DNA of 9,741 nucleotides from an uncultured Alphaproteobacteria bacterium (GTDB taxonomy: Bacteria; Pseudomonadota; Alphaproteobacteria; Rs-D84). Below, in pieces: positions 5,390-9,741 of this stretch (within the stretch, counting starts at the first letter, position 1; each line of letters opens with the position of its first letter). Below the pieces are notes generated by a model. The model was not told where the DNA came from. It saw only the letters and a list, made by a program, of their open reading frames with translations, and searched no databases. Location: NCBI GenBank assembly GCA_947589625.1, contig CANQCM010000031.1, forward strand, positions 1 through 9,741, written 5' to 3'. Position numbers and translations under genes: made by a program.

Positions 5390-6856
5390 TTATTTCATAA
5401 TTGGAAACAAAATTACATCACGCAATGTCGGTGCATCAGCAATGATAGAAAAGAATCTGTCAATGCCCAAGCCCAACCCAGAAATTGGTGGCATGCCGTG
5501 TTCCATGGCGCGCAAGAAATCTTCGTCTACATCAAATGCTTCGTCATCACCAGCGGCTTTGTTACGCGCCTGTTCTTCAAATGCAGCGCGTTGAACAATT
5601 GGGTCAACCAATTCAGAATACGCCTTGATTAATTCTGCACCACACACAATCAATTGGAAAATATCAATACGGCGATTGTCTGCGTCATTACGGCGCGCCA
5701 GTGGTATTAAATATGCAGGATAGTTATATACTATTGACGGCTGAACAATCTGGTCACGGATTTTGCGTTTGAATACATAATCCACAATAGACGGCACAGA
5801 TTTCAGCGGTTCTAATTCATCAGCTGGGAACATGCCTGCCGCAACCAGTTGCGATTTCAACGCGTCTGTATCGCGAAATTCCAAAATATCAACGCCTAAC
5901 AATTGATTCATACGCGCGGTATAATCAATCATTTCATATTTAGAAAAGTCTAATTTTTGACCTTGATATTCTATTTGCAAACTGCCGCGCAAATCCATAA
6001 TAATCTGTTGAACCATTTTCCAAGAAAAATCAATATTGCGGTGGTAATCCCAATATGCCGCATACCATTCCAGCATAGTAAATTCTTGCAAGTGCATTGC
6101 GTCCATGCCTTCATTACGGAAATTTTTACCCAATTCATACACGCGGTCAAAGCCTGCGGCAATCGTTTCCTTTAAGAATAATTCAGGCGCAATACGCAGG
6201 TAAAAATCTGCGTCCAGCGCATTATGATGTGTGATAAATGGACGCGCCGCTGCCCCAGATGCCACTGTTTGCATGATTGGAGTTTCAACCTCGACAAATC
6301 CGTTTTCGTTCAGATATTCGCGAATCAATCGCAGCATACGGAATCGCATTTTCATCGTGCGACGCGTGTCCTCGTTGGAAATAATATCCAGATAACGTTG
6401 GCGATACCGCGTTTCCATATCTGTCAGGCCGTGAAATTTTTCTGGTAATGGGCGTAATGCTTTGGACAATATTTCGTATGACGCAACGCGTACTGTTAAT
6501 TCGCCAGCAGTTGTGTGATATATTTCGCCACTGATGCCGATAAAGTCGCCTAAATCCACATTAGCCTTCATAAATTTGTATTGTTCTTCGCCCAATTCTT
6601 CGCGCGACATAGAAAATTGAATATCGCCATCAATATCATAAATGCGCCCAAACATCAATTTACCCAACCAACGCAATGCAGTTACACGACCTGCCAATTT
6701 AACAGATGTGCCGTCTGATAATTCACGCGCATCACAAATACGATGTGTGCGGTCAAATTTATCTTTCCAAATGACACCATCACGCGCACGAATGTTTTCA
6801 GCCTTTTGCAAACGCGCGGTCAATTCATTGGTAGAGATTGCGTTGTTTTCCGACAT
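5390..6856 (-). CDS. lysS: lysine--tRNA ligase, class II
   Basis: A 488-residue class II lysyl-tRNA synthetase, which charges tRNA-Lys using ATP and works as a cytoplasmic dimer. An N-terminal OB-fold anticodon-binding domain (about 50-135, VKLAGRVTALRWLGKLMFGR) precedes the catalytic domain. Motif 1 is NGFVEVETPIMQ (185-196), motif 2 FRNEGMDAMHLQEFTMLEWY (246-265) and motif 3 GLGLGIDRF (460-468). Lysine-pocket residues known from E. coli LysS appear as E225, E263, Y265 and E415, but the expected Asn and Phe of the GNGFSELND stretch are K411 and Y413 (GAELIKAYSELVDP). Many alphaproteobacteria use the unrelated class I enzyme, so a class II enzyme is notable. The start is set by AAAAGGA (6870-6864), seven bases upstream. 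It is the first gene of the minus-strand operon and lies behind a probable attenuator with a Lys-rich leader peptide. Confidence 0.96.
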   Translation of the reverse strand: MSENNAISTNELTARLQKAENIRARDGVIWKDKFDRTHRICDARELSDGTSVKLAGRVTALRWLGKLMFGRIYDIDGDIQFSMSREELGEEQYKFMKANVDLGDFIGISGEIYHTTAGELTVRVASYEILSKALRPLPEKFHGLTDMETRYRQRYLDIISNEDTRRTMKMRFRMLRLIREYLNENGFVEVETPIMQTVASGAAARPFITHHNALDADFYLRIAPELFLKETIAAGFDRVYELGKNFRNEGMDAMHLQEFTMLEWYAAYWDYHRNIDFSWKMVQQIIMDLRGSLQIEYQGQKLDFSKYEMIDYTARMNQLLGVDILEFRDTDALKSQLVAAGMFPADELEPLKSVPSIVDYVFKRKIRDQIVQPSIVYNYPAYLIPLARRNDADNRRIDIFQLIVCGAELIKAYSELVDPIVQRAAFEEQARNKAAGDDEAFDVDEDFLRAMEHGMPPISGLGLGIDRFFSIIADAPTLRDVILFPIMK

Positions 6857-6881
6857 TGTTTTTTCCTTTTGTTCGTCTTAT

Positions 6882-6912
6882 AAAAAAAGCGGACGCATAA
6901 ATGTGCGTCCGC
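6882..6912 (-). terminator. attenuator terminator in the lysS leader (3:4 hairpin)
   Basis: On the minus strand GCGGACGCA (6912-6904) pairs perfectly with TGCGTCCGC (6897-6889) over nine pairs with a six-base loop, followed at once by seven T (6888-6882). This is a textbook intrinsic terminator, but it ends 25 bases before the lysS start codon. No minus-strand gene other than the short leader ORF lies upstream, so its only target is the lysS leader transcript. Confidence 0.88.
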
Positions 6913-6934
6913 GGTTATTTTCGTGGTCGCACAT
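6901..6934 (-). promoter_or_regulatory. antiterminator hairpin (2:3) of the lysS leader
   Basis: ATGTGCG (6934-6928) pairs perfectly with CGCACAT (6907-6901). After single mismatches the helix continues with CC/GG and CG/CG, giving eleven pairs around an eight-base loop. Its 3' arm (6913-6901) contains the whole left arm of the terminator, so the two structures are mutually exclusive. Confidence 0.75.
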
Positions 6935-6975
6935 ATCAAATCAAAAATTTTTTAATGCTGCGTTTCATATTTGCG
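6928..6975 (-). promoter_or_regulatory. protector hairpin (1:2) of the lysS leader
   Basis: CGCAAATAT (6975-6967), overlapping the leader peptide start codon, pairs with ATATGTGCG (6936-6928) at eight of nine positions. This would hold the antiterminator's 5' arm when no ribosome is on the leader and so favour termination, like the 1:2 pairing of the E. coli trp leader. Confidence 0.5.
6936..6968 (-). CDS. lysS leader peptide, lysine-rich
   Basis: A ten-codon ORF, MKRSIKKFLI, ending in TGA at 6938-6936. Three of ten residues are lysine, all encoded AAA, with two adjacent at codons 6-7. AAGGG (6982-6978) lies nine bases before the ATG as a ribosome binding site. The stop codon is one base from the antiterminator's 5' arm, so a terminating ribosome would cover that arm. 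One stalled at Lys6 or Lys7 would have its front edge near 6939-6936 and leave it free. This is the geometry of biosynthetic-operon leader peptides such as trpL and pheL. It is too short to identify by homology, so the call rests on position, composition and the RNA structures around it. Confidence 0.7.
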   Translation of the reverse strand: MKRSIKKFLI

Positions 6976-6980
6976 TACCC

Positions 6981-7008
6981 TTGTTTTTTATCTCATACCC
7001 ATTATAAC
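6981..7008 (+). promoter_or_regulatory. weak candidate promoter for the autotransporter
   Basis: TTGTTT (6981-6986) and TATAAC (7003-7008) are 16 bases apart on the plus strand. The -10 is good and the -35 poor. It overlaps the minus-strand lysS -10 almost base for base. It would give a leader of about 115 bases. A second candidate -10, TATAAA (7094-7099), has no recognisable -35. The rest of the gap (7030-7115) holds short palindromes such as CCTAGG and ACCGGT, but nothing I can assign. Confidence 0.25.
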
Positions 7009-7029
7009 CACAGGTTTTCAATAAGTAAA
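7001..7029 (-). promoter_or_regulatory. lysS leader promoter
   Basis: On the minus strand TTTACT (7029-7024) and a perfect TATAAT (7006-7001) are separated by 17 bases. The predicted start near 6994 leaves about 26 bases before the leader peptide ATG, about 113 bases to the attenuator, and about 138 bases to the lysS start. Confidence 0.65.
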
Positions 7030-7128
7030 GAAAAATCAGCACATATTTATGCCTAGGATATGATGTCTGATGATTTATATGCACCGGTTGGTTTATAAAT
7101 AAATCATATTATAACAAAGGCATCTAAA

Positions 7129-9741
7129 ATGTTTATACGGGCATTTTTGGCTGGGGTTATTTGTTCTGTGATGTGGTGCGCCGCGTGCGGTGCGGCAACA
7201 AGAATGGTTAATACAGACACCACAGAATTATCAGGCGAAACTTTTTCAGACTTGGGCGAACAACAAACTACAGGTGGCGCCGTATATAACACAGGAAACT
7301 TGACTATATCAGACAGCACATTTACCAACAACCACACCGACCAAGAAGAAGGCTATGGTGGCGCAATTTATAATTTTGATGTCTTGAATGTTCAAAACAG
7401 CCTGTTTGAAAATAATACCGCAGGTATGGACGGTGGCGCAGTATACAGCACACAGACCGAAATGAACTTTAACAATGTTATATTTCGCGGAAATTCTGCA
7501 GGCGATGCAGGTGGCGCAATTGGCGTTGGCATGGACGTAAATGTAACTATCAAAAATTCGTTGTTCTTGAACAATACCGCAGGCGTTTCGGGTGGCGCAA
7601 TATCAACGACAGACGGATTAAGTAATGCCTATATTGAAATTTCTGATTCAAAATTTATCGGTAACAGCGCATCTGACGGTGGCGCGATAGGAAATTATTC
7701 TACTTATTTTACTTTAACTGGTGTTGAATTTACAAAAAATCGGGCTGAAAATTCGGGTGGCGCAATACATAACATGAGTGAATTATTTATCACATCTGGC
7801 AATTTTTCACAAAACAAGGCGACATTAAACGGGGGCGCAATTTATAACGATGTTGACGGGACATTATATTTAACAGACACAAATTTTGCAGAAAATCGCG
7901 CAGGTGTCGGTGGGGCGTTATATTTAACAGGTGGCGAAGTAAATATATCAGGTGGCACATTTTCAGACAACAATGCAATAATACTGGGCGGTGCAATTTA
8001 TGCAGGCAACGGTGTTTATGAAATTACAATTTCAAATGCCCAATTTTTCCGCAACAGCGCCAATGTCGCAGGTGGCGCAATCTTGATGGGTTCAGATTCT
8101 GTCATTGACGGTGCATTGTTTAACGGAAATACTTCTTTGGCAGACGGTGGCGCAATATATTATTCTAACCGAACAAACAACGAAATCAGCGCATCTCAAT
8201 TCATCGGCAACCGCGCATCAGACAGTGGTGGCGCGATTTACATCGGTCAAGATTCTGCGCGTACAAAATTAACCATCACAAACAGCAGTTTTTCAGACAA
8301 CCATGCCGAAAACAACGGTGGTGCCATTTATAATGCAGGAATTATAAGTTTCAGTGGCGAAAATACTTTCGCTGGTAACACCGCAGGCAACACCCAGAAC
8401 GATATTTATAATTCTGGCACAATAAATATAACTGACGGCACAACATCTTTTACTGGTGGCATATCAGGTCGTGGTCAATTAACTGTATCAGACGGCGCAA
8501 CACTGGAATTAAACGGCGCAAAAATTCAGCAATCTGTGATTGATATTTCAGGGGCGACATTAAAAATCAGTTTGAACAATGAATCTGATTATGGGCGAAT
8601 TATTGCAACCAGCGCATTAGATGTCACCGACACTAATATAGAAATTTCTGCAGTTGGTGCGGCAGGTGTGTATAACATTTTTCAAACAAACGCGCGGTCT
8701 GGGGTGTCTGGCTATCAGGTTCTGGGGGCAGATGATTTGCATGACGCCGCCGCGAAAATATTTAATCTGGCAGACAACGGCAGTGGCACAATAAACATCA
8801 CTGTGAAATCGCCCGATGAAATTGCACAAAACGCAGGATTATCATTAACCGCGGCGCGCACAGTTGCGGCAATGGCTGGCACATCAAATCTGTATGAAAT
8901 GACAATGGCAACACAAAATGCAATGAATGCCGGCGATATAGCCGATGTAGAATCAATGGCACAAAAATTGCACCCAGAAACTGCGCCAGTGTTACACGCA
9001 ATAACAACCATGCTGCACACAAATGTAATCAATATGGCATCTGACCGTATGTCTGGCACCAGTACATGCGCGTATAGTCCATATGGCGATTTTTATGACG
9101 ACATGTATCATCGCGCAGAATATGGTTCTTGGGCGCACGGGTTTGGCACATGGGGCAATCATGACAATTTCACATACGATACTTATGGCATCAGCGCTGG
9201 CGTAGATACAATGATTGACGACACATTTACTATCGGTTTTGGATATACATATTCAGACACTAAATCAGATACTGATTCGCGGCATACAGACATTTCGTCA
9301 AACACCCTGTTCCTGTATGGCGAATATCAGCCTCACAACGCATACATAAACGCATCGGCAGCATACAACATCGGAAAATTTCGCGAATCAGACACTGTGT
9401 TTGATATGGATATAAAATCAGATTTCTATGTTCATTCTTTTGGTGGTCATATTACCACAGGTTATGAATTTGCAGGCGGTTTTGCGCCTGAATTGGGCGC
9501 GCGATATATGCACATTGAAACAGGCAGCTATGAAAATTTATTCGGCAAAATTGATATTCAACCAATGGATTATTTAACAGGCGTTATTGGCGTACGCATT
9601 GCCCCAGATTTATATTCAACCGATTGTATAACAATCCGCCCACATATGCGCGCGACGGCAACATATGACGCAGTATCTGACAATGGTATCGCAACTGTAT
9701 CGGTCGCAGACGGCGCGCCATATATGATTTCTGCATCACAT
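7129..9741 (+). CDS. Pmp-repeat autotransporter adhesin (3' end outside window)
   Basis: An open frame of 871 codons that runs off the right edge. A signal peptide (MFIRAFLAGVICSVMW...) is followed by a likely signal peptidase I site near A22/A23. Residues 49-417 carry 14 GGA[IVL] motifs alternating with 14 FxxN motifs at about 27-residue spacing, the pattern of chlamydial Pmp proteins, expected to form a surface beta-helix. Residues about 418-560 are a repeat-free end of the passenger. A helical linker (TAARTVAAMAG...VESMAQKLHPETAPVLHAITT) precedes an autotransporter beta-barrel beginning about YGSWAHGFGTWGN (665), with alternating strands such as TIGFGYTYSDT. The final strands and terminal aromatic residue lie beyond the window. 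The protein should be exported by Sec, inserted in the outer membrane and displayed. AAAGG (7116-7120) lies eight bases before the ATG. The target is unknown. Confidence 0.9.
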   Translation, partial: MFIRAFLAGVICSVMWCAACGAATRMVNTDTTELSGETFSDLGEQQTTGGAVYNTGNLTISDSTFTNNHTDQEEGYGGAIYNFDVLNVQNSLFENNTAGMDGGAVYSTQTEMNFNNVIFRGNSAGDAGGAIGVGMDVNVTIKNSLFLNNTAGVSGGAISTTDGLSNAYIEISDSKFIGNSASDGGAIGNYSTYFTLTGVEFTKNRAENSGGAIHNMSELFITSGNFSQNKATLNGGAIYNDVDGTLYLTDTNFAENRAGVGGALYLTGGEVNISGGTFSDNNAIILGGAIYAGNGVYEITISNAQFFRNSANVAGGAILMGSDSVIDGALFNGNTSLADGGAIYYSNRTNNEISASQFIGNRASDSGGAIYIGQDSARTKLTITNSSFSDNHAENNGGAIYNAGIISFSGENTFAGNTAGNTQNDIYNSGTINITDGTTSFTGGISGRGQLTVSDGATLELNGAKIQQSVIDISGATLKISLNNESDYGRIIATSALDVTDTNIEISAVGAAGVYNIFQTNARSGVSGYQVLGADDLHDAAAKIFNLADNGSGTINITVKSPDEIAQNAGLSLTAARTVAAMAGTSNLYEMTMATQNAMNAGDIADVESMAQKLHPETAPVLHAITTMLHTNVINMASDRMSGTSTCAYSPYGDFYDDMYHRAEYGSWAHGFGTWGNHDNFTYDTYGISAGVDTMIDDTFTIGFGYTYSDTKSDTDSRHTDISSNTLFLYGEYQPHNAYINASAAYNIGKFRESDTVFDMDIKSDFYVHSFGGHITTGYEFAGGFAPELGARYMHIETGSYENLFGKIDIQPMDYLTGVIGVRIAPDLYSTDCITIRPHMRATATYDAVSDNGIATVSVADGAPYMISASH
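7273..8379 (+). repeat. 14-unit coding repeat of the autotransporter passenger
   Basis: About 80-base units, each encoding GGA[IVL] (often GGAIYN) followed by FxxN. At DNA level GGTGGCGC recurs ten times and GGTGGCGCA seven times, while the sequence between is strongly diverged. The units are therefore old protein repeats rather than recent tandem copies, but the shared core could still support unequal recombination. Confidence 0.85.

Noticed and set aside
5383..5390. GTG 5385 or ATG 5390 as start of the RelA-like gene
   Set aside because: ATG 5390 is out of frame and reaches TGA after two codons. GTG 5385 has no ribosome binding site of its own, whereas ATG 5379 follows GGGGTG.
6907..6925. 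T-box riboswitch suggested by ACCGCGGA in the minus-strand lysS leader
   Set aside because: The essential AGGGTGGN part of the T-box is absent (GAAAATA instead), and the short leader has no room for a specifier stem. A leader-peptide attenuator explains the region better.
7088..7115. TTGGTT-N16-TATAAC as autotransporter promoter
   Set aside because: Transcription would start near 7122, downstream of the ribosome binding site AAAGG (7116-7120), which would then be missing from the mRNA.
7174..7200. Lipoprotein signal at the autotransporter N-terminus because of Cys17 and Cys20
   Set aside because: The bases before Cys20 encode CAA rather than a lipobox such as LAG, and autotransporters of this type use signal peptidase I; AxA-like sites follow.
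7273..8379. CRISPR-like or noncoding tandem repeat from recurring GGTGGCGCA
   Set aside because: The repeat is in frame and encodes GGA[IVL], with diverged sequence between units and no constant repeat of CRISPR length.
7790..9059. Minus-strand open frames inside the autotransporter gene
   Set aside because: They are shadows of the repeat-rich plus-strand frame: no ribosome binding sites, no recognisable proteins, and composition explained by the opposite strand.

Overview
The window looks like part of the chromosome of an AT-rich uncultured alphaproteobacterium, possibly host-associated. The best evidence is the ribosomal protein S4, which is alphaproteobacterial throughout (N-terminal GVNLWG..KSP, no zinc cysteines, PxLVxEFYSR ending). 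A standalone rpsD, an RNase J with a complete active site, a LemA protein and a classical autotransporter (hence a Gram-negative envelope) are consistent with this. TGA is used as a stop, so the code is standard. The species is inferred only.

Layout. Plus strand, 1-3468: lemA (71-613) behind a near-consensus promoter; rpsD (773-1405) behind a structured leader and ahead of an intrinsic terminator; RNase J (1648-3468) behind a structured leader holding a small overlapping ORF. A bidirectional terminator (3484-3511) separates these from a minus-strand block, in transcription order: lysS (6856-5390), a divergent RelA/SpoT-like protein (5379-3979) ten bases behind it, and a cold-shock protein with a charged tail (3851-3510). 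Divergently transcribed from lysS, a Pmp-repeat autotransporter (7129 to the right edge) runs off the window before its barrel is complete.

The most interesting element is the 170-base lysS leader on the minus strand. It has a promoter, a 10-residue leader peptide (MKRSIKKFLI) with three lysine codons, two of them adjacent, and three RNA segments that can pair as 1:2 (protector), 2:3 (antiterminator) or 3:4 (terminator followed by seven U). Spacing between Lys codons, stop codon and segment 2 fits classical ribosome-mediated attenuation, so lysS should be induced when Lys-tRNA is uncharged. The next gene downstream carries a RelA/SpoT-like nucleotidyltransferase region, so a lysine-starvation signal may also control a protein possibly related to alarmone synthesis. 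This is inference.

Secondary points: a possible H-type pseudoknot just upstream of the rpsD ribosome binding site (candidate S4 autoregulation), a class II LysRS with a substituted lysine-pocket residue, a structured RNase J leader, and 14 GGA[IVL]/FxxN repeats in the autotransporter passenger. No tRNA, rRNA, CRISPR array, insertion sequence or integration site was seen. Every gene-free gap is under 300 bases and is described below.
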